A DNA stretch of 64,000 nt, from assembly GCF_014635545.1 (NCBI RefSeq), contig NZ_BMDA01000006.1, positions 1 to 64,000 on the forward strand, written 5' to 3'. The notes under the pieces were generated by a model, which worked only from the letters and a program-made list of their open reading frames with translations, was not told the origin of the DNA and made no database searches. The stretch is from Acinetobacter courvalinii (GTDB taxonomy: Bacteria > Pseudomonadota > Gammaproteobacteria > Pseudomonadales > Moraxellaceae). Shown one piece after another: positions 44,112 to 52,494 of this stretch (positions within the stretch are counted from its first letter, which is position 1; each line of letters begins with the position of its first letter). The position numbers and the translations under genes are program-made.

Positions 44112-45248
44112 ATGAAGAAAATAGCCGTTTTTACAGGAACTCGAGCTGAATATGGTTTGCTGTATTGGTTAATGAAAGATATTCAGCAAGATCCAGAGCT
44201 AGAGTTACAAATTCTAGCTACGGCTATGCATTACTCACCTGAGCACGGCGAAACTTGGAAAACTATTGTTCAAGATGGTTTCGAAATTACCGAATCGGTT
44301 GAAATGCTACTATCATCTGATACGTCGTCCGCTGTTGTGAAATCAATGGGTGTTGGTTTACTTGGATTTGCAGACGCATTGAAACGAATGCAACCTAATT
44401 TATTAGTTGTTTTGGGTGATCGTTTCGAAGCTTTGGCAGTGACTCAAGCTGCTTTAATCATGCAGGTACCTGTTGCACATTTGCACGGTGGTGAAATCAC
44501 TGAAGGTGCATATGACGAATCAATTCGTCATGCGATCACTAAAATGTCTAATATTCATTTTGCCGCGGCAGAGGAATATAAAAAACGAATTATTCAGTTA
44601 GGCGAGCAACCAGAAAAAGTATTTAATGTCGGCGCACTAGGCTTAGATCATATCCAGCGTACAACATTTAAAAATATTGCAGAATTGAGCGAATTATATG
44701 ATTTTGATTTTTCAAAACCATATTTTCTCATTACTTATCATCCCGAAACTAATCTATTAGAAGAAAATGTTTCACCTTTATTTGATGCACTTAAGCAAAT
44801 AAAAGATGTCAATTTTGTCTTTAGTTATCCAAATGCCGACAATGGTAATACTAATATTGTGAAAGCAATGCTTGATTTAAAAGCACAGTTGCCAGATCGT
44901 GTATTGCTTGTAAAGAGTTTTGGTATTCAAAATTATTTAAGTGTTTTGAAAAATGCTTTAGCTATGGTGGGTAACTCATCAAGTGGCTTATCAGAAGCTC
45001 CAGCGTTACAGGTTCCAACAGTAAATATTGGTGATCGTCAAAAAGGACGTTTGCGTTGTGAATCTATCCTTGATGTTAAATTAGACGAAAATGAAATTTT
45101 AGAAGCTTTGCAAAAAGCAATTAATTTCCCAGATGATCAATTGAGTCAAGTTGTTCCACCTTTAGGGCTTGGCAACACTTCTCAGAAAATAATTGAACTT
45201 ATTAAAACGACAGATTTTAGAAAGAAGGCGCCATTTTATGATCTTTAA
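44112..45248 (+). CDS. legG: Hydrolysing sugar-nucleotide 2-epimerase (NeuC/LegG type)
   Basis: This 378-residue enzyme releases nucleotide while inverting C2, giving the free 6-deoxy-ManNAc-type sugar for condensation with pyruvate. It starts MKKIAVFTGTRAEYGLLYWLM, as NeuC proteins do, and has VLGDRFEALA, HLHGGEITEGAYDESIRHAITKM and GNSSSGLSEAP. I use the second ATG (44112) because GGAG at 44100 is then 8 bases away; ATG at 44106 overlaps the legC stop. Acinetobacter name lgaC. Confidence 0.92.
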   Translation: MKKIAVFTGTRAEYGLLYWLMKDIQQDPELELQILATAMHYSPEHGETWKTIVQDGFEITESVEMLLSSDTSSAVVKSMGVGLLGFADALKRMQPNLLVVLGDRFEALAVTQAALIMQVPVAHLHGGEITEGAYDESIRHAITKMSNIHFAAAEEYKKRIIQLGEQPEKVFNVGALGLDHIQRTTFKNIAELSELYDFDFSKPYFLITYHPETNLLEENVSPLFDALKQIKDVNFVFSYPNADNGNTNIVKAMLDLKAQLPDRVLLVKSFGIQNYLSVLKNALAMVGNSSSGLSEAPALQVPTVNIGDRQKGRLRCESILDVKLDENEILEALQKAINFPDDQLSQVVPPLGLGNTSQKIIELIKTTDFRKKAPFYDL

Positions 45249-46332
45249 TCAAGACGAAATTTATGTTATTGCAGAAATTGGTGTAAATCATAATGGCTCT
45301 GTAGAGTTAGCAAAAGAGCTTATTTTAAAAGCCAAAGATTGTGGTGCGAACGCTGTTAAATTTCAAACCTTTAAAGCAGATAGTTTGTTATCTGATCAAA
45401 CTGAAATGGCTGCATATCAAAAGGAAAATACAGGTTCTAGTCAAAGCCAATTAGAGCTTGTAAAAAGTTTAGAGCTCACTTATGAGCAGACAGAAGAAAT
45501 ACAGAAATTTTGTAATGAACATCAAATTACTTTTATTTCAACACCGTTTGACTCTGACAGTTTAAATTTCTTAGTAAATGACATCGATGTACCTTACTTA
45601 AAAGTATCATCTGCTGATATTTCAAACTTACCATTTCTTTATGAAATTGCATGTTCAAAAAAACATGTCATTTTATCTACAGGAACGGCGAGTTTAGGTG
45701 ATATTGAACAAGCCTTATCAGTATTTGCTTTTGTTATTGATAAGGGAACAGATGTTCGTCCGTCTCAGCAGTTATTTAGAGAAGCGTATTCTAAAATTTC
45801 AGTACGTAAACAGTTGAAGGAACAGGTTTCTATTTTACACTGTGTGACTCAATATCCGGCATTATTTGAAGAAAGTAATCTTAAAGCTATTTCAACTTTA
45901 AAAAATGTATTTGATTTGGCAACAGGATTTTCTGATCATACGCTTGATGAATATGCAGCGGTTATTGGGGTAAGTCTCGGTGCTCGCATTTTTGAGAAGC
46001 ATATTACATTAGATAAAACGATGGCTGGCCCAGACCACGCAGCATCAATGGAACCTGATGAATTTAAACATTATGTCGAAATTTTGCATAAAACACATGC
46101 AGCTTTAGGTGATGGTATTAAATTTATGCTAGAGCAAGAGAGCGATAACTATTACTTAGTACGTCGTAGTATTGTGGCTAAAACAGATATTGCGGAAGGG
46201 GAGCTTTTAACCCCTGACAATGTCACGACAAAACGAGCTGGTCGCGTTTGTTTAGAACCAAATAAGTATTGGGATGTTGTTGGTACAAAAGCAAAACATA
46301 GCTTTAAAAAGAACGACTTTATTGAAATTTAA
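45238..46332 (+). CDS. legI: N-acetylneuraminate/legionaminate synthase (NeuB family)
   Basis: The 364-residue enzyme condenses the hexose with phosphoenolpyruvate to make a nine-carbon acid. The NeuB barrel shows YVIAEIGVNHNGS near residue 10, AVKFQTFKAD, STPFDSDSL and FEKHITLDKTMAGPDHAASMEPDEF; the C-terminal antifreeze-like SAF domain spans about 295-362 (VRRSIVAKTDIAEGELL). A sialic, pseudaminic or legionaminic product cannot be told apart by motif alone; the cassette content favours legionaminic. Overlaps legG by 11 bp. Confidence 0.92.
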   Translation: MIFNQDEIYVIAEIGVNHNGSVELAKELILKAKDCGANAVKFQTFKADSLLSDQTEMAAYQKENTGSSQSQLELVKSLELTYEQTEEIQKFCNEHQITFISTPFDSDSLNFLVNDIDVPYLKVSSADISNLPFLYEIACSKKHVILSTGTASLGDIEQALSVFAFVIDKGTDVRPSQQLFREAYSKISVRKQLKEQVSILHCVTQYPALFEESNLKAISTLKNVFDLATGFSDHTLDEYAAVIGVSLGARIFEKHITLDKTMAGPDHAASMEPDEFKHYVEILHKTHAALGDGIKFMLEQESDNYYLVRRSIVAKTDIAEGELLTPDNVTTKRAGRVCLEPNKYWDVVGTKAKHSFKKNDFIEI

Positions 46333-46974
46333 ATGAAAAAACTAGCGATTTTCGGTTCAGGTGGCTTTGCAAAAGAGCTAGTAGATTTAGCAATAGATCA
46401 AGGCTACCGCCATATATTTTTTTTAGAAAGAAATGCCAAAGATGGTGACACCTTACTTGGTTTCCCCTTTTTGCCTGAATCAGCAATACCGACATTAACG
46501 GATACGGTATATGCGATCGGCGTTGCTGATCCTAAGATTCGTAAAAGAATATATGAAGCTTATCCCGATTTACCTTATCCCAATTTGATTCATTCTCAAT
46601 CATCACTTGGGTATGGTATTCGAGAGTTGTTAGAAAATAGTAAAGGTGTGGTAATTGCGGCTGGAGCACGAATTACAAATTCATGTCGTTTTGGTCATTT
46701 TATTATAGTAAGTTTTAACAGCACGATTGGGCACGACTGTATTCTAGAAAACTACGTTTCTGTCATGCCAGGTGTTAATGTGTCTGGTTGTATTCATTTG
46801 AAGCAAGGCACTTACATTGGAACAAATGCTACTATTTTGCCGGGCAAAAGCCCCGAGCAATTGAAATATTTAGGTGAAAACTCTGTTATAGGTGCGGGTG
46901 CTGTGGTTGTGAAACATACGGAACCGCATAAGGTCTATATTGGATCACCTGCTAAGGAATTAAGTCGTGACTAG
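46333..46974 (+). CDS. legH: NeuD-family sugar O/N-acetyltransferase
   Basis: The 213-residue protein has the NeuD/PglD form: an N-terminal Rossmann-like domain (LAIFGSGGFAKELVDLA) and a left-handed beta-helix of hexapeptide repeats (about 95-190, e.g. VVIAAGARITNSCRFGHFIIV, YIGTNATILPGK). The catalytic His is in TIGHDCIL. In this cassette it is the best candidate for N-acetylating the C4 amine of the legionaminic precursor. It begins directly behind the legI stop codon. Acinetobacter name lgaH; the exact step is inference. Confidence 0.85.
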   Translation: MKKLAIFGSGGFAKELVDLAIDQGYRHIFFLERNAKDGDTLLGFPFLPESAIPTLTDTVYAIGVADPKIRKRIYEAYPDLPYPNLIHSQSSLGYGIRELLENSKGVVIAAGARITNSCRFGHFIIVSFNSTIGHDCILENYVSVMPGVNVSGCIHLKQGTYIGTNATILPGKSPEQLKYLGENSVIGAGAVVVKHTEPHKVYIGSPAKELSRD

Positions 46975-48028
46975 AGATGTTAATAAAATAATTTTGCATA
47001 AAAATGATTCAATTTTGAAAGCATTAGAGCTACTTGATTTATATGCTTTAAGAATTGTTTTGGTAGTTGATGATCATAATCAATTGATCGGAAGTATTAC
47101 AGACGGTGATATTCGTAGAGGTCTCTTAAAAGGCCAAGATGTGCATGCAGCTGTTGAAACAATCATGCATACTAATCCTTATAGTATTGAAGAAGGTAGC
47201 TTAAATAACCGCCAGATTTTTGAGATCATGCGTGAAAAAAGTTATCTGGCATTACCAGTAATTAAAAATAACCAACTCGTTAATATTATTACGCTTGATG
47301 ATTTGATTCGTAAAAAACGTAAAGAAAATTCAGTTTTTATTATGGCTGGTGGTTTTGGTACACGTTTACGCCCACTCACAGATACATGCCCAAAACCAAT
47401 GTTACCTGTTGGTGGTAAGCCTTTACTAGAAACCATTATCTCAAGCTTTAAAAATCAAGGCTTTTACAAATTTTATATTTCTACCCACTATTTACCAGAA
47501 GTGATTAATGAGTATTTTGGTAATGGCGAGAAGTTTGACGTACAGATACAATATGTACATGAAACTGATCCGCTTGGAACTGGCGGTGCATTGAGTTTAT
47601 TGCCAGCATCAGATATTAAATTACCATTTATTGTGATTAATGGTGATGTATTAACAAATATGAATTTTGAAAAATTATTGGATTTTCATGAGAAGCGTGA
47701 AGCTATTGCAACGATGTGTGTGCGAGAGTTCCAATATCAAATTCCTTATGGCGTAGTAAACTCCGAAGATAACGTAATACAAAGCATGACTGAAAAACCA
47801 AGTTATTTCTTTGATATTAACACAGGTATTTATGTCATTTCACCTGAATTGTTGGCTCAAGTTAATGCACAGTTTATTGGTATGCCAACTATCTTAGAAC
47901 AGCAAATGGAAAAGAAAAATAAAGTCATAAGCTATTCTTTACATGAATATTGGCTCGACATCGGTCATATGGAAGACTATAACCGTGCTCAGAGAGATAT
48001 TATAAATTTAGATTTTGGTAAATTCTAA
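46967..48028 (+). CDS. CBS-domain sugar nucleotidyltransferase (PtmE-like)
   Basis: The 353-residue fusion has two CBS repeats (residues 1-115; LIGSITDGDIRRGLLKG and LVNIITLDDLI) and a nucleotidyltransferase domain from about 122 with FIMAGGFGTRLRPLTDTCPKPMLPVGGKPLLE. Campylobacter PtmE of this architecture makes a GDP-amino sugar for legionaminic acid, so its presence hints at GDP- rather than UDP-linked intermediates. It starts with GTG inside the end of the preceding gene and overlaps the next by one base. Acinetobacter name lgaG. Confidence 0.88.
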   Translation: MTRDVNKIILHKNDSILKALELLDLYALRIVLVVDDHNQLIGSITDGDIRRGLLKGQDVHAAVETIMHTNPYSIEEGSLNNRQIFEIMREKSYLALPVIKNNQLVNIITLDDLIRKKRKENSVFIMAGGFGTRLRPLTDTCPKPMLPVGGKPLLETIISSFKNQGFYKFYISTHYLPEVINEYFGNGEKFDVQIQYVHETDPLGTGGALSLLPASDIKLPFIVINGDVLTNMNFEKLLDFHEKREAIATMCVREFQYQIPYGVVNSEDNVIQSMTEKPSYFFDINTGIYVISPELLAQVNAQFIGMPTILEQQMEKKNKVISYSLHEYWLDIGHMEDYNRAQRDIINLDFGKF

Positions 48029-48732
48029 TGATAGGGCAGTATCGAGTTACAGCTTTGATTCCTGCACGTGGTGGCAGTAAACGTTTGCCGCGTAAAAATG
48101 TAAAATTATTGGGTGATAAACCCTTAATTGCATGGTCAATAGAGGCAGCTAAAGCATCTAAGTATATAGATAGAGTGGTTGTATCTACCGATGATGAAGA
48201 GATTAAACAGGTTTCTGAGCAGTATGGTGCAGAAGTGCCATTTTTACGCCCAGAGCATTTGTCAAATGATCATGCATCAAGCTTCGATGTCATAAAGCAT
48301 GCCATTGTTTTCTTAGGCTTAGATCAGACGAATGAACTCATTGTTTTGCTTCAGCCTACATCTCCTTTGCGCTTGGTTTCGGAATTAGATGCTGCATTAG
48401 AGTTTTTTGTTGCGAAAAGCGCTAAAGGGATAGTTTCAGTTTCTGAAACTGAGCACAGTCCAATGTGGACAAATACATTGCCAGAAAATGGTTGTATGTC
48501 TAATTTTATTCGTCCAGAGATACAGGGGAAAAGAAGTCAGGACCTGCCTAAGTTTTTCCGTTTGAATGGTTCAATCTATATTTATGAAACTCTATCTTTG
48601 TTAGAACAAGCCAAAATATTTTTTGATGAAAGTGTGTATGGGTTTGAGACACCTTTAAAAACAGCCGTTGATATTGATACAGCTTTAGATTTTAAAATTG
48701 CAGAGGCTATTTTTAAGGATAGAATAAAATGA
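48028..48732 (+). CDS. legF: CMP-nonulosonate cytidylyltransferase (NeuA/LegF)
   Basis: The 234-residue enzyme activates the nonulosonic acid as CMP-sugar for the glycosyltransferase. It begins with the CTP-binding loop TALIPARGGSKRLPRKNVKLLGDKPLIAWSI (residues 8-38) and has LLQPTSPLR and the metal-binding TAVDIDTALD near the C terminus. Start and stop overlap both neighbours (TAATG; 4 bp with the following gene), so the cassette is translationally coupled. Acinetobacter name lgaF. Confidence 0.93.
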   Translation: MIGQYRVTALIPARGGSKRLPRKNVKLLGDKPLIAWSIEAAKASKYIDRVVVSTDDEEIKQVSEQYGAEVPFLRPEHLSNDHASSFDVIKHAIVFLGLDQTNELIVLLQPTSPLRLVSELDAALEFFVAKSAKGIVSVSETEHSPMWTNTLPENGCMSNFIRPEIQGKRSQDLPKFFRLNGSIYIYETLSLLEQAKIFFDESVYGFETPLKTAVDIDTALDFKIAEAIFKDRIK

Positions 48733-49619
48733 ATTTATACATAGTTGAGTCACCGTTACAATTACTTTGTGCATATGAAGCAATACATGTTAATAGAAAT
48801 GCACCTTATCAATTACTTATACGGCAAACAGGAAGAGGGTTGAACGATAAGCATCTAATTAACTGTGCTAATAAACTAGGATTAAATTATAAAATATTTG
48901 TTTTACATACCGAAAGTATATATGTGGGTTTGTTAAGAAATTTATTTTTATTATCTTCTTTATATTTTAAATATTATGAGAAAGTATATTTTGGAAGTTT
49001 TTATTCTTCAGCATTAAACTTTATAAGTTATTTTATTAGGCGGCGAGAGCTTATATATCTTGATGATGGTGCTGCTACATTAAGAGCACAATTAGAGATG
49101 TCAATGAAAGAAAAAAAAGTTTGTAATTGGTTTACTTTTTTTAATATTGAACCCTTGAGAGGTCAAAATGTGATAAAACATAATTTCGAAAAAATTAAAG
49201 AAAAAAATAAAAAATATATTAATAAGGGGAAATATTTTATTGGTCAACCTGTATCGGCTATGAAAGGTTTCTCGTTGGAAGATTATATGCGTTGTGTTCG
49301 TGAAATTGCAAGTAGATGTGAAAGTAATGAATTTCTTTACTATATACCTCATAGGGTTGAAAATTTAGATTTAATTAATAATATACCTAATATTAAAGTG
49401 GTTAAACCAACAGTTCCAATAGAAATTTACTTTTTGGAAAATAAAGGTTCTATTCCTAAAGAAATTTATTCTTGCTATTCCACAGCATTGATTACTTTAC
49501 CCGTTTTGTTTTTAGGGATAAAAGCAACAGCTGTAAAAAATAAATATATGATAAAAAATGAAATAGATTTCATGTATGCATATTTTTTAAGGAATAATAT
49601 TAGTGTGGTCGAATTGTAA
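48729..49619 (+). CDS. Putative sialyltransferase-like glycosyltransferase (nonulosonic acid transferase)
   Basis: The 296-residue protein begins MNLYIVESPLQLLCAYEAIH, a start typical of GT52/polysialyltransferase-like proteins. YLDDGAATL, YIPHRVE near residue 215 and the tail IYSCYSTALITLPVLF resemble the D/E-D-G, HP-like and S/T motifs of those CMP-sialic acid transferases. Placed directly behind the CMP-sugar synthetase with 4 bp overlap, it is the natural candidate for adding the legionaminic residue. The gene is very AT-rich (ATA, AGA and TTA codons are frequent). Family assignment is tentative. Confidence 0.65.
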   Translation: MNLYIVESPLQLLCAYEAIHVNRNAPYQLLIRQTGRGLNDKHLINCANKLGLNYKIFVLHTESIYVGLLRNLFLLSSLYFKYYEKVYFGSFYSSALNFISYFIRRRELIYLDDGAATLRAQLEMSMKEKKVCNWFTFFNIEPLRGQNVIKHNFEKIKEKNKKYINKGKYFIGQPVSAMKGFSLEDYMRCVREIASRCESNEFLYYIPHRVENLDLINNIPNIKVVKPTVPIEIYFLENKGSIPKEIYSCYSTALITLPVLFLGIKATAVKNKYMIKNEIDFMYAYFLRNNISVVEL

Positions 49620-49630
49620 GGTTATTAAAC

Positions 49631-50722
49631 ATGGTGGCATTAATTTTATTCTTTTCAACAACTGTTTTTTTCCCAATAGCGATATTAGTTTTATTGGTGC
49701 CATTTATTTTTATTAGGGAAACTATTGTTCATAAGAGTAATATTGTTTTTTATAAGAAAGAGGTTTATGCTTATATCGCAATGTTTTTTATTGCAATAGT
49801 TGTTGTTTATTTAAATATCTTTTACGGCGCTATAATTTCTAATGTTCAGGAAAATAGTATTTTGGGGAATATTCCCTATATTATATTGCTGCCAGTTGCA
49901 TTTATAATTGGTAAGTTTTTAAATTTAAAAGACTTAAGGTTAATACAATATTTAATATTAATAGAGATTATTGTTGGTTGTTTTGAGTATTATCATGGTG
50001 TCCCAACCTTCTTTATGAATAAAACCCCTATTTCTGAGTTGGCTGATACTGATATTTTGTATCAGAAGCGTGTTTTTGGTTTTAGTGCAAATTCAAGCAA
50101 TTTGGCAGCTAAAGTTGTATATCTCGCAATAATAACTATGATGCAAATTAAATTAAATAAAAAAATTAATAAAGAGCTAATGCTATTTTTAATATTTATT
50201 TTGCTGGGGCTAATTGTCACATTTAATAGGACTGCAATTATTTCTATCATTATATCTGCTTTTATACTATTTGGAATGTCACTTAGAAGACTTTTCTTTA
50301 TATCTATACCAATATTTGGAGGAGTAATTTATAAATGGGAGTCAATTTATGAACAATTAACAAGAGGGAAAGGAACTGTAGATCTCTCAGGAAGGGACCA
50401 AATATTTTCTTACTTTTATAATTTTTGGAGCGAAAATCTTTTATTTGGTAATTTTGGTACTAAACTCTGGTGGAATACTTCAGGGTCTATCTGGCATGCT
50501 CATAATAGTTATTTGGAATTGCTCGCATCAAATGGCTTGTTGATAACACTATTCTTTTTTATTGCATTTTTAGTATTATTTGGTCGTGGGCTATTGATTG
50601 TTCTTCCTATATTGTTTTTTTCTTTGTCTCAATATGGTTTTCTTTGGGGATTGTCATTCTACGATATCATTTTTTCGGCAATAATATATAATTATATTAA
50701 GCTCAATTTTAAAGGTGATTAA
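49631..50722 (+). CDS. wzy: Capsule repeat-unit polymerase Wzy
   Basis: The 363-residue protein has about ten membrane segments and a larger periplasmic loop near residues 240-290 (TRGKGTVDLSGRDQIF, HAHNSYLELLASNGLL), the pattern of Wzy/WaaL proteins; the HNSYLE motif is common in O-antigen polymerases. It links repeat units at the outer face of the inner membrane. Strong AT bias, low similarity between loci and position among wzx and transferase genes support the call. Confidence 0.85.
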   Translation: MVALILFFSTTVFFPIAILVLLVPFIFIRETIVHKSNIVFYKKEVYAYIAMFFIAIVVVYLNIFYGAIISNVQENSILGNIPYIILLPVAFIIGKFLNLKDLRLIQYLILIEIIVGCFEYYHGVPTFFMNKTPISELADTDILYQKRVFGFSANSSNLAAKVVYLAIITMMQIKLNKKINKELMLFLIFILLGLIVTFNRTAIISIIISAFILFGMSLRRLFFISIPIFGGVIYKWESIYEQLTRGKGTVDLSGRDQIFSYFYNFWSENLLFGNFGTKLWWNTSGSIWHAHNSYLELLASNGLLITLFFFIAFLVLFGRGLLIVLPILFFSLSQYGFLWGLSFYDIIFSAIIYNYIKLNFKGD

Positions 50723-50725
50723 ACT

Positions 50726-51214
50726 ATGCTGGCGTTAAAGAAGTTTGTTTGTTTGTTTTATTATATAGCTTATAGAAATATTTTGAAAAAAACAAATAAA
50801 CCCAAAATTAATGGGAGAGTTAGACTCATAGGATCAATAGAGTTTGGTAATAATAATCACTTAAATGGTGCTGAATTGCAAGGTCAAGGGGGGATTGTTA
50901 TAGGAGATAACTTTCATTCGGCAAAAGGGTTGGTTATCTTGACTCAGAATCATAATTGGAAAGGTAGTGCCTTGCCTTATGATAATACGGTAATAAAGAA
51001 GAAAGTTGTAATTGGTGATAATGTCTGGGTTGGTATGAATGTAATTATTTTGCCAGGCGTAAAAATTGGTGAAGGCTGCATTATTCAGGCTGGATCAGTG
51101 GTGAGTAAAGATATCCCTGATTTGGCAATTGCTGGAGGGAATCCTGCAAATGTAATTAAGCTACGGGATCATAATCATTATTATGGATTAAAGAAAAGTG
51201 AAAAGTTTCATTAA
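50726..51214 (+). CDS. Hexapeptide-repeat acyltransferase
   Basis: The 162-residue protein is a left-handed beta-helix acetyltransferase of the WcaF/Maa type: NNNHLNGAELQGQGGIVIGDNFHS, TQNHNW with its catalytic His, VVIGDNVWVGMNVIILPGVKIGEG and AGGNPANVIKLRDH. It probably O-acetylates a sugar of the capsule unit. It lies 3 bp behind wzy, and its end overlaps the start of wzx by 17 bp. Confidence 0.87.
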   Translation: MLALKKFVCLFYYIAYRNILKKTNKPKINGRVRLIGSIEFGNNNHLNGAELQGQGGIVIGDNFHSAKGLVILTQNHNWKGSALPYDNTVIKKKVVIGDNVWVGMNVIILPGVKIGEGCIIQAGSVVSKDIPDLAIAGGNPANVIKLRDHNHYYGLKKSEKFH

Positions 51215-52439
51215 TGCAAGGTATAAGGTTTTTCGATATGCATCTGTCCAGATGTTATCTAAAAGTTTAACTCTTTTATCAACCTATATTATAGCTATGC
51301 ATGCAACAAATGAAGTGTTTGGTTATATTTCTTTAATTCAATCCAGTCTCGTTGTGGCAATAACCTTTCTAAGTTTTAACCTTTCTAGCGGCGTTGTTAG
51401 ATATTTTTATGAGAAAAATACGTTAAAGATTTTTAGCCATATTAAGCCTATTATCACCTTTCTCTTTTTTTTATCGATTTTTATTTTTATATTTTTATTT
51501 ATATTTCTAGAAAATAGTAGTTTTTTTTGGTTCTCTTTATTACCTATTATTGGATACATAAATGGGTTGCTGTTGATAGTTTCTATGCTTTCAAGAGCAA
51601 ATAATAATTTATATATTTACATGCTGGCAGAGCTTACTAGACCATTTTTTTTGATTGTTGTGGCTATTGCATATATATATATGGATTTTGATATTGTTTC
51701 TATTTTTTTGTTTGCTTTGTTGCTTTCTTGTCTTTTATCATTTTTTTTATGTATTTTGAAATACGATAGTCTAATTAATAAAAATATTGAAGAAGAAAGC
51801 AGTGTTTATTTTTCTACTAAAATAATAATTATCTATACTGCACCTTTATTTTTTGTGCAAATAATGTCTTTAGTTAATAATGTTTCAGATAAATATATCT
51901 TACAGCATTATATGGGAGTCGAGGAGGTTGGGTTGTATGGGAAAGCTTATTTAATTGGCTCTTCCTTGGGGCTTTTGCTTGATAGTCTAATGCTTCTGTG
52001 GACGCCATTTGTTATTAAAAATAGAACGAAATTAATTAATGTTTTTTCCAGTAGGCTGATATTGTGCTCAGTAGGTGTATGTATTTTTAGTTTGATTGTA
52101 TTGTGTATAGCATATATTTCTTTTTACTTTAAATTGGAATTTAAATTTATAAGTAATCAGATGATTGTTATCAGTTTAATTATTGTTTCTGCATTTATCT
52201 CTAGAATAGGTTACCAAATTTTAACTCCTTTAATTAATGCTTATGATAAAACTACTTGGGTTGCTAAAATATCTTTTATTAGTATGCTGTTAGGTATTTT
52301 GTTGAATTTCTTGCTTATTCCAGTTGTTGGAGGGTATGGGGCAGCAATAGCTACTTTTATTTCATTTGTTACATATAGTATTATGGCTATTTTTATTTTT
52401 TTATTATTGAGAAAGTCTTTGGTTTTGAGTGAAGGTTAG
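51198..52439 (+). CDS. wzx: Capsule repeat-unit flippase Wzx
   Basis: The 413-residue protein has about 12 membrane segments and MOP-type features: an N-terminal QMLSKSLTLLSTYII, a central SDKYILQHYMGVEEVGLYGKAYLIGSSLGLLLD, and a C-terminal PVVGGYGAAIATFISF. It moves the lipid-linked repeat unit across the inner membrane. The GTG start lies inside the acyltransferase gene; an internal ATG at 51252 would remove the first helix turn. Very AT-rich. Confidence 0.88.
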   Translation: MKSFINARYKVFRYASVQMLSKSLTLLSTYIIAMHATNEVFGYISLIQSSLVVAITFLSFNLSSGVVRYFYEKNTLKIFSHIKPIITFLFFLSIFIFIFLFIFLENSSFFWFSLLPIIGYINGLLLIVSMLSRANNNLYIYMLAELTRPFFLIVVAIAYIYMDFDIVSIFLFALLLSCLLSFFLCILKYDSLINKNIEEESSVYFSTKIIIIYTAPLFFVQIMSLVNNVSDKYILQHYMGVEEVGLYGKAYLIGSSLGLLLDSLMLLWTPFVIKNRTKLINVFSSRLILCSVGVCIFSLIVLCIAYISFYFKLEFKFISNQMIVISLIIVSAFISRIGYQILTPLINAYDKTTWVAKISFISMLLGILLNFLLIPVVGGYGAAIATFISFVTYSIMAIFIFLLLRKSLVLSEG

Positions 52440-52494
52440 AAAATTTTATTTAACCTTGTTGGATCTTAAATTTTATTCTTGAGTGGAGTCTAGT

